The notes under the pieces are model-generated. The model saw only the letters and a program-made list of their open reading frames with translations. It searched no databases and was not told where the DNA came from. A stretch of 64,000 bases of DNA, from assembly GCA_030295235.1 (NCBI GenBank), contig AP026129.1, positions 62,001 to 126,000 of the forward strand, written 5' to 3'. Below are positions 13,725-24,440 of this stretch, piece by piece. Position numbers and translations under genes: made by a program. How positions within the stretch are numbered: the first letter of the stretch is position 1; every line of letters begins with the position of its first letter. The stretch is from Fistulifera solaris. Lineage: Eukaryota > Bacillariophyta > Bacillariophyceae > Naviculales > Stauroneidaceae.

Positions 13725-14841
13725 ATGGTGTCTCGTTTGGCAGCGAGTCTACGCTGTATTCTTCTTCTCTTTCTTTATCTTGCACCCAGCTACGCTTGGC
13801 GGGCTACTCGAACAAAAGATGAGAATAGCACTTACAGCAATTATTTCACCGAAAATAAAAACAGTACAGCCCCTGCGGAAAAGCAACCTATCAAAGTCTT
13901 TTTTATTGTCAGGGCAGAGCAATATGGTTGGCATGGCCAGTGAAGAACATTTGCGCAAATTGATTCAAGGCACTTCCGACGGTGATGAATGTCCTTGTGA
14001 TTATCAAACTCTGTGGAATGGCACCGATTTTAGGGAACGTGATGACGTATATATGCAATTTGAAGATCGAAGAGGGAAGCTTCGTGCTGCGTATTATGGT
14101 GCGATCAAAGGACGTTCGCATCATTTTGGGCCAGAAGTTGGATTCGGATGGACCGTTGGTGATGCGCTACACAACGAAACGATTATTATGATAAAGTCAG
14201 CTTTTGGAGGGCGCACTTTAGCGATCGATTTCCGTCCCCCATCGGCGGGAGAAGGAAATTACTCCAATGTCCTACCATCGCATTATGGCTGGGAGTACCG
14301 TCAAATGGTCACGGATTTCAATGATGCTTTGCAAAATTTGTCTAACATCTATCCCGAGTATGATACGGATGCCGGGTATGAGTTGGCGGGCTTCGTTTGG
14401 TTTCACGGATGGAACGATATGTTGAATGAAGACACAACACATGAGTATTCATCCAATTTGGCGCATTTCATTCGAGATGTGCGGTTGGAGTTCAAGACGC
14501 CTCTCATGCCGTTTGTCGTAGGGGAACTTGGTATGCATGGTTTGCATCCCGAAGGAAAATCAATTGCCCGTGTCTTATATTTCCGAGAAGCTCAACGCAA
14601 TACGACGCTGTTGCCTGAATTCCGCAACAATACACTTTTTGTACCGACAGCATCTTACATGAAATTCAATGTGACTACATACAATGGAGGTTATCATTAC
14701 AATGGTCGCGCTGATACTTATTATCGCATCGGACAAGCCATGGGACGTGGCATGTTGCAATTTTTGAAAACAGCTAAAACGACAGCGGTCATTAAACAGC
14801 ATTCGCTACAAGAATGGTGGAAACTGCGACAAAAGGTGTAG
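13725..14841 (+). CDS. Secreted SGNH carbohydrate esterase (SASA/DUF303 type)
   Basis: Probable acetyl-esterase acting on glycans in the secretory pathway or outside the cell; substrate unknown. About 371 residues. The N-terminal signal peptide is clear (MVSRLAASLRCILLLFLYLA, then PSYAW). SGNH blocks: VFLLSGQSNMVGM (catalytic Ser in GQSN), GFVWFHGWNDM (Asn block) and YHYNGRADTYYRIGQAM (catalytic His). Several N-x-S/T sites fit a secreted glycoprotein. An extra T in the T6 run at 13898-13903 breaks the frame immediately before block I; removing it gives 372 codons including stop and a perfect block I. Confidence 0.87.
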
Positions 14842-15292
14842 CTTGCTCTCTACCGAAAGTCATCGAGTGAATGTTATCATACTTTGAATCTTATCGACGT
14901 ATCTTTACTACTATTGACGGAACATGAAACTGTCTCGGCCTTTTATATAAAAACCTAATTCTCCTACTCCGATGGGAACATTGCGGAGACTGTAAAAAGC
15001 GCGACGGTCTTCGCTTTTAACTAACTTCTACTCCGTATCTACGTGAAATTGTGGCACCATTACCGAAAATTCGTGTCAATGAATGGTTTAGCCATAAAAA
15101 AAACTGCACGTTCCAAGTTCATCTTAAGGTTAAAGATAATGCTTCCGCCTTCATCAACAGCAAAATCAATCTGCGCGGTTGACCATGATTTTGTAAGCAA
15201 CAACAATAACAGTAGGCAACAGTAGTTGCATAATAGCTCTCGTCTTTTATCCCCTGTTCAAAAACTCAACACTTCCGCAATTTACAGCAATA
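14842..15292. other. Intergenic, nothing recognised
   Basis: AT-rich spacer between two same-strand genes. A TACTCCGTA motif lies near 15031. No coding signal is seen. Confidence 0.5.
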
Positions 15293-15863
15293 ATGTTCTC
15301 GTCATCCGTTATTCCGAGACAGCGAACCGTATTGGCTAAAGTGTTCACTGGGTCGATGATGCCCGGACAGTCGACAACGCGCACTTTCACGCAGGCTACC
15401 TCTATTTGCTCGATGCCTTTGAGTGAATTTCGGGATCCAGTTTCACGGCAGCAACGAATGAATGAACCTGTGGGACGATCGTGGAGTGCTCGAGAATTGC
15501 GTCGCAAATCTTTTGATGATTTGCACAAATTATGGTGCGTTTCGTTTGTTGCGCGATCATGTGAAAGAGCATTAAGTATTTTTCGACGCAAAACAGTGTC
15601 ACTCATCAATTCTGCCTCCCTTGATTAGGTTGGTCTTGTATAAAGAAAACAACATGCTCTTGACCGAGCAACAACTGAGCCGCCGACGCGGTATTATTTT
15701 CCCCCAACCGGATCGTATTCAAAAGGTCAAAAAGAGTTTGGGAGCCATCCGACAAGTCATGGGAGAACGAAAACGAGAAAAATTGAGTCAAATGGCATTG
15801 CAACAGATGGAAGAGGATGATGGCGTTTTGGATGACAAGCCTACGGAAAAAGTCGAACCTTAA
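15293..15863 (+). CDS. Mitochondrial ribosomal protein uL29m (MRP-L47 type)
   Basis: Component of the mitochondrial large ribosomal subunit. Two exons, 15293-15534 and 15629-15863, spliced GTGCGT...ATTAG (94 bp); 159 codons with stop. The core GRSWSARELRRKSFDDLHKL followed across the splice by W-LVLYKENNMLLTEQ is the MRP-L47/uL29m signature, extended by PDRIQKVKKSLGAIRQVMGE. The Arg/Ser/Thr-rich first 50 residues (TTRTFTQATS) suit a mitochondrial presequence. Acidic C-terminal tail. No frame damage. Confidence 0.92.
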
Positions 15864-16397
15864 CATAGAATGTACTCCGTAATATAGAGAATCATCATCA
15901 TGAGTTGTTCACGATTGTGAAATTCTCAGCGCTTGCTTTTGAGATAACCAACGCGGTCTGATTCTTTTGTTGTTAGCTAACCTTGAAGTCTGCTGTCAAG
16001 AGTCAGGACAAGCAATACTCGGAGTACTCCGTATGTTTTGTTGTCAAGGAGTATTTTTCTCTACCTGGTAGCTAGTCCCTAGTTTTTCGTCCTTCGAGTG
16101 ATTTGTCTGTCATGCAATCCGTCCTCTCTCGAATGAGGATCCGCTTTGCACTTCCACGTGGCATCGCGGCCAATGGCGATTGCGGGGTCGTGTTTCGTTT
16201 CTTTTCATTCCTTTTTCATTGCGATTGCACCGAACGAAACAGCTCTCGTCCTCATTCTATCTTTCATCATTTCTTCATTTCTATCTTCTTTTTAAGTTGG
16301 ATTAATCGTCATCTGTTACTTTGGATCCATTTGTTGCGAAATTTCACACTACACACTTCCTTCAGACAAGCACTCAGTATTTATATAAGACGACAAC
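15864..16397. other. Intergenic with TACTCCGTA motifs
   Basis: TACTCCGTA occurs near 15874. A perfect 12-bp palindrome CGGAGTACTCCG lies at about 16020-16031, followed by CTACCTGGTAG near 16062. No gene is supported. Confidence 0.4.
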
Positions 16398-17281
16398 ATG
16401 CAACGACAACAACGTCCACAACAACAAATCATTGCTCTCCCCAATCCCGATCAGATGGGCACTCTGATACTGAGGGGATCTGTTGCATTCATACGACGTA
16501 ATCCGGTCGTTTCTGGCACTTACTTTCTCGGCATTCTTTTGCTCATCATTTTTGGAGGCGGCGGACGCCCTTTGACGCCCGAACAGCATTACGAATACCA
16601 CCGCATACTACAAACGGTCGATTTGCAAGCCGAGTATCGTGCTACAGATGACTATTGGCGAGCGTATCATGCGTATCAAGCCTCGCGAGGATGGTTGTGG
16701 GGATGTGATGCTGTTTGCACGCGCAACTATCAACGCATGAAAGAAGCCGAACGCATCATGCACCTTATTCAACAAGAAGGAGCCGCCCGAACTGCCGATG
16801 CTAAAAATGCGGCGGGATTACTATCCGAAATTGGAATCGGGGAAGTTCAGGACTCTTTTGGGGATACTTTCATGCCGGAAAACGATTCGCGAAACGACAA
16901 ACTATGTGGGATATGATGTTTATGGGCATTCGATCCATGTCTCGAGGGCGCGACGAAAGTTGGATGGAGTTTGCGGTTAAGGTACTTTTACAGGTGCTTT
17001 TGAATTTATCCATGGGACTTGTCATGGCCTTGATCTTCTTTGTGATGGGTCTGTGGACCATAGTTCGCTCCTATCAGCCTAATCCGTTGGTAGCCGTTTT
17101 ATTCTTTTGTGGAGGAGCAATCGCTGCTTTTAGCTTTGTGGTCACTTATTTATTGGCCGTATATGGGGCCGCCGCGGGAGGTGTTTATACTATTCTGAAA
17201 GTAGCCGAAAATGCATCACAAGCTCGCATCGCCGACCAGCAACGACAGCGAGTGCAATACGGTCGTCCTCATTATGATTAA
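16398..17281 (+). CDS. Conserved-looking three-pass membrane protein
   Basis: 294 residues after frame repair; family not recognised. It has a Gln-rich N-terminus, a hydrophobic segment near residues 35-55 (VVSGTYFLGILLLIIFGGG), a soluble middle with W/Y/C residues (RGWLWGCDAVCTRNYQRMK), then two more membrane segments near 200-225 (LNLSMGLVMALIFFVMGLW) and 235-265 (LVAVLFFCGGAIAAFSFVV), and a short basic tail. One T is missing in the T4 run at about 16856-16859; restoring it joins EVQDSF to WGYFHAGKRFAKRQTMWD and gives 295 codons including stop. The ATG at 16398 fits; the upstream 300 bp is pyrimidine-rich leader-like sequence. Confidence 0.75.
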
Positions 17282-18554
17282 AGTTTTCTCTTAAGCCGAT
17301 CATTAAATGCTAGCTGGAGTTAATCTTGGTCCAGTAGTCTATTGCTTATCGAGCTCTAGGCGAGTGCAGCCACAAGCCTGGAAATTCGCTTCCTTGTTAG
17401 TGCTGAGCCGAACGACGGCTCCTACTTGGTACTGGCTACTGGAGGCTCATGGCTGGCTAATAGCTTCATGCCGCTGAATAGTGATTGGACTGCTGCCTGA
17501 TGTTGATTGCCTGATGCCACTGCCATTTGTCAGTGACACTGACCCCCCTTGGCAGTCTGTCACTGCCATCTACAACTGCCATTGCACCGTACGGTAAACA
17601 TAGTTTAACATCGTAGCGGTACTCACTCGTTTTGGCCGCTTTTGCGACGGAACATCATGGATCATGATCATGGGTTATTTTGTTCTTTCGAAGCCGAACA
17701 GCAAGTTGTTGATTAATTGTGCATTCTGACTCTCATATTTGCTCTGCTGTTGAAAGATAGGTGCTCAAAATTGGGTTGAAGCAAGGGATGGAGCAATTCA
17801 CAAACAACGAGCACCGCGACTTTATAAGTTCTTACATTCTCTCTGTTGTTCCATTAGCAGAATTCACTTCGAGCTCAACAACTTCATCATCTGAGTCCGA
17901 TGATTTCAATTCCGAGCCTGGGTCCTTAAACGGTTCCGACTCGGAATCAATGTCGATACTTGTTCGAGCTCTTTTGATTGACATACCGACTCAATCAGAG
18001 TGAGTAGGAGACTTGATGCATTGATTCAAAGGGTAGAAAGGTGGTTGATGAAGACAGTGGGGATCAAAATTTGAGGCTCGGTTCGTTTCGGAGCCCATCG
18101 TCATGTGCTTGCTCCTCTGAAAAATTTCACCGATGCTAAGACGCGCTGCAGCCAATAGCAATCATAGTGCAATCCTTTCTTGATAACATTTAATTAATAG
18201 GCTTTTGCTAAATACACCAATAAAACAAGCGTCTCAACAGATTTATTGCCTTGCTCAACAGAAAAAAAAGCACACGAAAGCCAATGAAACATCATGGGAA
18301 TATTTTAATGTATAAGGATAGAGTTTGGAAGTAGGATGACTGCCAACTGCCAAGGCCCATGGCAGTGTCACTGCCAGCAGTGGTAGTACGGCAGTGACTT
18401 TGTCACTGAAAAGTCTGGTACCAGGTAGTGGACCTTTGGTGGACCAGCTCTAGATTTGAAAAGTGGGAAGTGAAACGTGAGAAGTGAGAAGTGGGCAAGG
18501 ACCTATGGAAGTGGGAACTGGGAAGTGGGAAGTAAGAAGTGGAAAGTGCCAAAA
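17282..18554. other. Gene-poor region with CACTG/CTGCCA-rich blocks
   Basis: An 80-codon acidic/Ser-rich open frame (17761-18003) has no recognisable match and is not annotated as a gene. The region is dominated by repeats described separately. A degenerate purine run of GGGAAGTGA-like units fills about 18455-18547. Confidence 0.5.
17533..18400. repeat. Candidate inverted-repeat element (MITE-like)
   Basis: The block at about 17533-17590 (GTCAGTGACACTGACC, TTGGCAGT, CACTGCCATC) matches the reverse complement of the block at about 18340-18395 (GGCAGTGACACTGCC, CCTTGGCAGT, TGGCAGTCATCC). The roughly 800 bp between them has no transposase. An imperfect, non-autonomous element is one reading. 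A fold-back of simple CACTG-rich sequence is the other. Confidence 0.35.
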
Positions 18555-18820
18555 TTTTCTGGGTACGTGAAAACACCACACCCCCACATTTTCTGGGTAC
18601 GTGAAAACACCACACCCCCACATTTTCTGGGAACGTGAAAACACCACACTCCCATATTTTCTGGGAACGTGAAAACACCACACTCCCATTTTTTCTGGGT
18701 ACGTGAAAACAACACTCGCCCACATTTCTGGGTACGTAACAATACCACTCGCCCAAATTTTCTGGGTACGTGAAAACACGACACTCCCATAATTTCCGGG
18801 TACGTGAAAACACCATGGAG
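18555..18820. repeat. 34-bp minisatellite, about 8 copies
   Basis: Units start at 18555, 18589, 18623, 18657, 18691, 18725, 18758 and 18792. The unit core is TTTTCTGGGTACGTGAAAAC followed by ACCACACTCCCAYA. Copies 1-2 are identical; later copies diverge, and one is 33 bp. Because 34 is not a multiple of three, the minus strand reads the unit in three frames in turn, and all three minus frames stay open for more than 280 bp without being real genes. Confidence 0.9.
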
Positions 18821-19472
18821 TGGTTGCCATTATTATTATTGCGTCTGTTGTAGCCTAATTCTGGGCGACCAATACTTAGACGCATGATGGTCCATCAGAC
18901 GTACAAAGTAGAGGACAGTAAAGATACGAGATACTCGGCCTCCGCTTCGGCTTTTCGCCATGTCGCCGTTATTTGGCCGATCTCCGATCTTTTTCTCTTT
19001 TCATCCAATTAAAAGTAGACAGTAGACACTTTGTAAACTTGGTAACCATACAAAGTGCTGTACCGAGTACCAAGACATCGGACATCGAACATCGGACTTA
19101 TTACATGATATCTAATAACAACAGCACGACATAGGTTTCCTTGATTTCTTTGTTCCTTGTCCTTGTTCTTTGGTTTTCGATTTCTATAGTATCCCCATGT
19201 TTGCAACTTCTAAAGTGTAGAAGTGCTGCGTTGCGCCACGTCAACAATCGCACTCGTTTGTCCGCGTTGACTTTAGGCTTCTCCATTCTCCGCGAAGAGA
19301 ATAGGTGCGGAGTTATTTTCCGCCAATTGCCAATACCGACTTTGGCATTCGGCATTTTCGGCACAAACGTAGTTCTACAACCGAACCGGAAGGATGATTC
19401 CGCTTCATCACAAATCACAAAATACGCAGCCTTTTATTTCTCTACGATTATTATTCCAATCTTCCTTCCAGC
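18821..19472. other. Intergenic, nothing recognised
   Basis: No gene supported. GTACCGAGTACC lies near 19058. Pyrimidine-rich sequence precedes the next start codon. Confidence 0.4.
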
Positions 19473-20210
19473 ATGAATATTAGCTCTCATCAATATAGAA
19501 GCGCCCTTGCGCTCAATAACATGGGCGTTCGTCTCCTCGAAAAACACTGCTACAAACCTGCGGTGGAAACTCTCCGAGAATCCACACTTTTGATCAAAGC
19601 CGTTTTGAAGCGGGCGGCTCTTGATAATGATCTCGGTATCATCAACAAGACAGTACAAATGGCAACCAAGAGATATGCTCAAGCCAAGCCTTCTACCAAG
19701 AAAAATATTGTCCTGCAAACGCTCACAATGTCGAATGGCTTTTTGTTCGAAAATAGCGACGACGGCTTCTGCCTGGGTATGTGCACTGCAGTCCTCGACG
19801 ACGCTCCTTCGTCTAGCGTAGCCTTTCCAATCATGATTGAAGACGACAGCCTGTTAGAACAAGATTCATGGGGCAAGAACATCAGTGATGAACAGATAGT
19901 GACACTTTACACTCAGGCAGCCATTATGTTTCACAACGCGGCGGTTGCTAGTCGATGTTGCCAGCAGCACAAGCGAGCTCTTCGGTTTGCACGAATTGCA
20001 TCTGAAATATTTAGCCAGGATCAAGTGCATTTTCCGATCGCATCTCTGGTGGTACACAACACTCTCATTCGATGTCTGACGGACAATCAATACACACAAG
20101 AGGCAGCTGAGCGATACGGCGATCTGGTGGAAATCAGAGCCATTGCTCACAACGAATCATCATCGTGCGATTTCATTGATGTGATCGCAACTGCCGCTGC
20201 CGCCGCATAG
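19473..20210 (+). CDS. Small TPR-like helical protein
   Basis: 245 residues, single exon, intact, ATG start. Two regions have helix-turn-helix repeats of TPR character: residues 8-50 (ALALNNMGVRLLEKHCYKPA) and 145-235 (AAIMFHNAAVASRCCQQHKR; LVVHNTLIRCLTDNQYTQEA). The middle is a low-complexity linker, and it ends in an Ala run. This kind of short TPR-like protein is common in diatoms, but I cannot assign a function. Confidence 0.75.
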   Translation: MNISSHQYRSALALNNMGVRLLEKHCYKPAVETLRESTLLIKAVLKRAALDNDLGIINKTVQMATKRYAQAKPSTKKNIVLQTLTMSNGFLFENSDDGFCLGMCTAVLDDAPSSSVAFPIMIEDDSLLEQDSWGKNISDEQIVTLYTQAAIMFHNAAVASRCCQQHKRALRFARIASEIFSQDQVHFPIASLVVHNTLIRCLTDNQYTQEAAERYGDLVEIRAIAHNESSSCDFIDVIATAAAAA

Positions 20211-20583
20211 TCTGAATATCGAGCAACAGCTTAAATCGTAAAACCTACAAGATATTTTTAGAGTATACTTGTTAAATTAGAAACATTTCGCAATTCATTT
20301 TTCACGGATATGTTAAGATTGTGAAGGCTTTATTCTTTTGACGCAAACAAACAATCGTGAATCACGTCGGAGTCCCAGTCGGAAAGCTCCTACACCATAC
20401 ACCACAATAATGCAGCGCATGAAACTGAATGGCGTTCGTTCCACGTCCGTCACTCGGAAACAACGAAAAACTGTTGCAAGGCAATCTCTAGAGAGATAGA
20501 TGTTATCAATAACACCGTTTCCTGTACAAGTACTCATTTGACTTCCACGACCGTATCCTTTCCGCATCGTGAGGTTGCTCGTC

Positions 20584-23500
20584 ATGACTGAGACAGAAAA
20601 TACAAAGAAAAAGCCTTTGAGTGCGGTTGAGCGATTGCAAGAGCTGTCGCTCATTAAAAAGGTTGGAGAGGAAATGCAGAAACACATGGACGGCCTGCAA
20701 GACAAGACCTTGTCTGAATTTCTTATTGCTTTGGCGGAAAAGCAAGCCAAGAAACAACTTAAAAACAATACAGATGATTTGGAGGCTGCTCAACTGCTAC
20801 GGGCGGAGCTTAACGAAAATGGAGCTGTCATTCCGTTCAGTTTTGCGTCCCTTCTTTTACAACTCGTTCGTGAGCAAAGTCCCCGTTTTAAGCGGTTTCA
20901 GGACAAAGTAACCGCAAAAGACGCGAAAACAGACAACAACAAAACGCCCGTTTTAAGCGGTAGTAGTGTCCTGACAGGATCGAAAAAGGAAATGGCTCAA
21001 GCCTTCCCCGGGTTAGCGCGATCAAATCTTTCTCAACCAGTTCCTCTTGAAGAGTCCTTTTACGAACATGACAAGCAGGAAGATGACGATAGAAAGCGAG
21101 TTAAACCCAAAGAAGAAGATACTCCGCTCGTAGATAAAGGCCGCCGAGGGGTGTCGAATCTACCAGCATGGATGACCAAGTCAGACGACAATATGCCGCC
21201 GCCTTCGAAGCGACCACGCCAGGATTTGCTTGAGGAATACAGCATATATCACGGAGTAGTTCGAAAGATTCTAGATTTTGGGATGATTGTGGATATTCAG
21301 CCCTTTGAAAAGAAGGTATTGTGTACAACTCCCACGTCTCGAAAACCAGAATTGACCACGCCTCTCAAGCGGGGTTCCGGCGAGATCAGAGAGTTTGGGT
21401 GAAAGTGATTTCCATGAAACACGGGAAAATTTTACTTAGCTTAAAAGATGTGGATCAAGATTCTGGAAAAGATCTCATGCCGCATCGCTCCCTAGCGGCG
21501 GCAGAGACGCCTGTACTGGATCATAAAGGTCCCTCCTCTTCCAGCGTCGTGCATCCTGGTCTAGATATTGAGGCGTTCCGGAAACGCGAAGCGGAAGAAG
21601 AAGCAGCGAGACTGGTACAATCTCACTCTATGGTAGGCCATTACGGTCCGGCAAAAGCGGCCTCTGTAGAGCCACCGACTGTCCGTAGAACCAAACAACT
21701 AACGGAGCACGAACTTTTTGAAGCGCAACAACTCATCAGATCGGGTGTCCTTCCTGTCGATCAATACCCGACATTTGATGCCGAAGGAGGATTGGGAATG
21801 CTGAATGTGGAGGAGACGGAAGAAGAGACTGATATCGAGTTGGCGGATGTCGAACCTGTATTCTTGAAGGGACAAACGAAACGCAGCGGAAAGGATCTTG
21901 AGCCTGTTCGAATAGTGAAAAACCCGGATGGATCTTTACAACGTGCGGCGATGCAGCAAGTTTCCATGGCCAAAGAGCGCCGTGAAATGAAACAAGCTCA
22001 GGCCAATCAGCTCATCGACTCTATTCCAAAGGATCTCAATAGGCCGTGGGAGGATCCCTTACCGGAGTCTGGGGAGCGGCATTTTGCTCAGGAACTGAGA
22101 AGTATCAACATGTCAGCTTTCGACGGTGCACCGGAATGGAAAAGAAAGCAGAGAAAAAGACACTATCGTATGGTATTATATCCAACAAGTCGATCAAAGA
22201 GCAAAGGGAATCTCTTCCTATTTACAGACTGAAGAAGGAGCTTCTGGAAGCTGTGAGCAAGAATCAAATACTGGTCGTGGTCGGTGAGACTGGAAGCGGT
22301 AAAACGACTCAAATGGTGCAGTATTTAGTGGAATTAGGTCTCACTAAAAATGGGGGAATGGTCGGGTGCACTCAACCTAGGAGAGTAGCTGCTATATCGG
22401 TCGCCAAACGCGTTTCAGAGGAATACGGCTGCGCACTAGGGGAAGAAGTTGGCTACTCAATCAGGTTTGATGACATGACCTCTCCATCAACCAAGATAAA
22501 GTTTCAAACAGACGGTATGCTTATGCGCGAATATTTGGCAGACAACGATCTGCGCCGTTACGCGGCAATCATGTTGGACGAGGCACATGAACGTACAATT
22601 CACACAGATGTGCTTTTTGGTCTATTGAAAGATCTTTGCAAGCGCCGACCTGATTTAAAGATAATCGTCACCAGCGCTACGCTTGATGCTGGCAAATTTT
22701 CGGAGTATTTTTTCAATTGCCCGATTTTCACCATTCCGGGTCGAACATTCCCGGTGGAGATTCTCTACGTAAAGGAGCCTGAGAGTGATTATCTCGAGGC
22801 CGCTATCATCACAGTCATGCAAATACATTTAGATCAACCCGCAGGGGATATTTTGGTGTTTCTTACCGGACAAGAAGAGATCGACGCTTGTTGTGAAACT
22901 CTTTTCACACGAATGGAAGCACTCGGCGATTTAGCGCCCGAGCTGATCATTCTGCCTGTTTACTCTGCTCTGCCTTCTGAAATGCAATCGCGTATTTTTG
23001 AGCCCGCTCCGACTGGAGCTCGAAAGTGCGTGGTAGCCACAAACATAGCCGAAGCGTCATTAACTATCGACGGAATTTACTACGTCGTCGATCCCGGTTT
23101 CTCGAAGCAAAAAGTCTTCAACCCCAAGCTAGGAATGGATTCTCTAGTCGTTACCCCTATTAGTCAAGCTTCTGCGAAGCAAAGGGCTGGCAGAGCGGGC
23201 AGAACCGCCAGTGGAAAGTGCTTTCGTTTGTACACGGAACAAGCCTTCAAGACAGAAATGTTGCCAACAAATATACCCGAAATCCAGCGAACCAACTTGG
23301 GAAACGTTGTTCTCCAACTGAAAGCGATGGGAATTAATGATCTGATTGGATTTGATTTTATGGATCCTCCTCCAGTGGCAACACTAATTGGTGCACTGGA
23401 ATCGCTCTTTGCGTTAGGGGCTCTCGATGAAGAAGGATTATTGACGAGGTTAGGACGTAAAATGGCCGAATTTCCTTTGGAACCCAACTTGTCGAAAATG

Positions 23501-24181
23501 TTGATTCTTTCGGTCGACCTGGGCTGCTCGGATGAAATTCTTACCATTACCGCTATGTTGTCGGTGGAGAATCCATTTTATCGTCCGCGCGACAAACAAG
23601 CGCAGGCTGATATGAGAAAAGCCAAATTTCATCAAGCCGAAGGGGACCATTTAACGCTCCTCACTGTATACAAAGCTTGGGAAGCTGCCAAGTTCAGTAA
23701 CCCGTGGTGTTTTGAGAACTTTGTGCAAGCCCGTAGCATGCGTCGCGCGCAAGATGTACGAAAGCAACTGGTCACGATTATGGACCGGTATCGGCTGTTA
23801 TTGCTGAGTGCGGGTAAGAATTACAAATTGATTGGCAAGGCCATCACTGCCGGTTTCTTTACCAACGCCGCCAAGAAAGATCCGCAGGAAGGATATCGTA
23901 CTCTTGTCGATCAAAATCCTGTTTACATCCATCCATCTTCCGCTCTGTTTCAAAAGAACCCAGAGTATGTCATTTACCATGAGCTAGTGTTGACAACAAA
24001 AGAGTACATGAGAAATGTCATGGTGATTGATGCCAAATGGCTGGTAGAACTGGCGCCATCGTTTTACAAGTCCGCCGACCCGAACAAAATGACCCGAGCG
24101 AAAAAGAAGGAAAAGATTGAGCCTTTACATGATCGATTCAACCCAAAAGACGCTTGGCGTTTGTCAAGAAGAAAAGGATAA
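20584..24181 (+). CDS. DHX8: Spliceosomal DEAH helicase PRP22/DHX8
   Basis: Releases spliced mRNA from the spliceosome (Prp22/DHX8 role). 1199 residues after repair, close to the human length. An N-terminal helical region is followed by an S1 RNA-binding domain near residues 218-290 ([20 protein letters not shown]), which is diagnostic for this subfamily. Helicase motifs: [10 protein letters not shown] (about 567), [64 protein letters not shown]; then the HA2 and OB-fold regions and a basic C-terminus. One base is missing near 21313-21316 (after PFEKK) and another near 22144-22150 (after PEWKRK). The first ATG is 20584; the codons just upstream lack an ATG. Confidence 0.95.
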
Positions 24182-24354
24182 TACTTCTCATTTGCGGATG
24201 TTTATTAACGTATCTTGGAATCATAATCTTTAGACTTGCCTGGTGTTCGCGTACGGAGCAATAGATTCCCGACTCAACTGGAATTCAGTCCCGATAATGT
24301 TAGTATTTTCGCACTCTCTTGACAATCACCATGGTGATGATGCAGAGACCCTTT

Positions 24355-24400
24355 CTTTCTTACTCTCTCTCTTTCTCTCTCTCTTTCTCTCACTCTCACA
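24355..24400. repeat. CT-rich microsatellite in 5' leader
   Basis: CTTT/CTCT tract immediately upstream of the following gene, probably in its 5' untranslated leader. Confidence 0.7.
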
Positions 24401-24440
24401 CATCTCTTTTCAACTACATAACACCAATACTTCAAGTTAT

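Noticed and set aside
17761-18003. 80-residue acidic protein in the gene-poor region
   Set aside because: Short, low complexity, inside a repeat-flanked stretch, and no homology signal.
18403-18885. Minus-strand Cys/Phe/Pro repeat protein
   Set aside because: It is the translation of the 34-bp minisatellite and is open in three frames equally.
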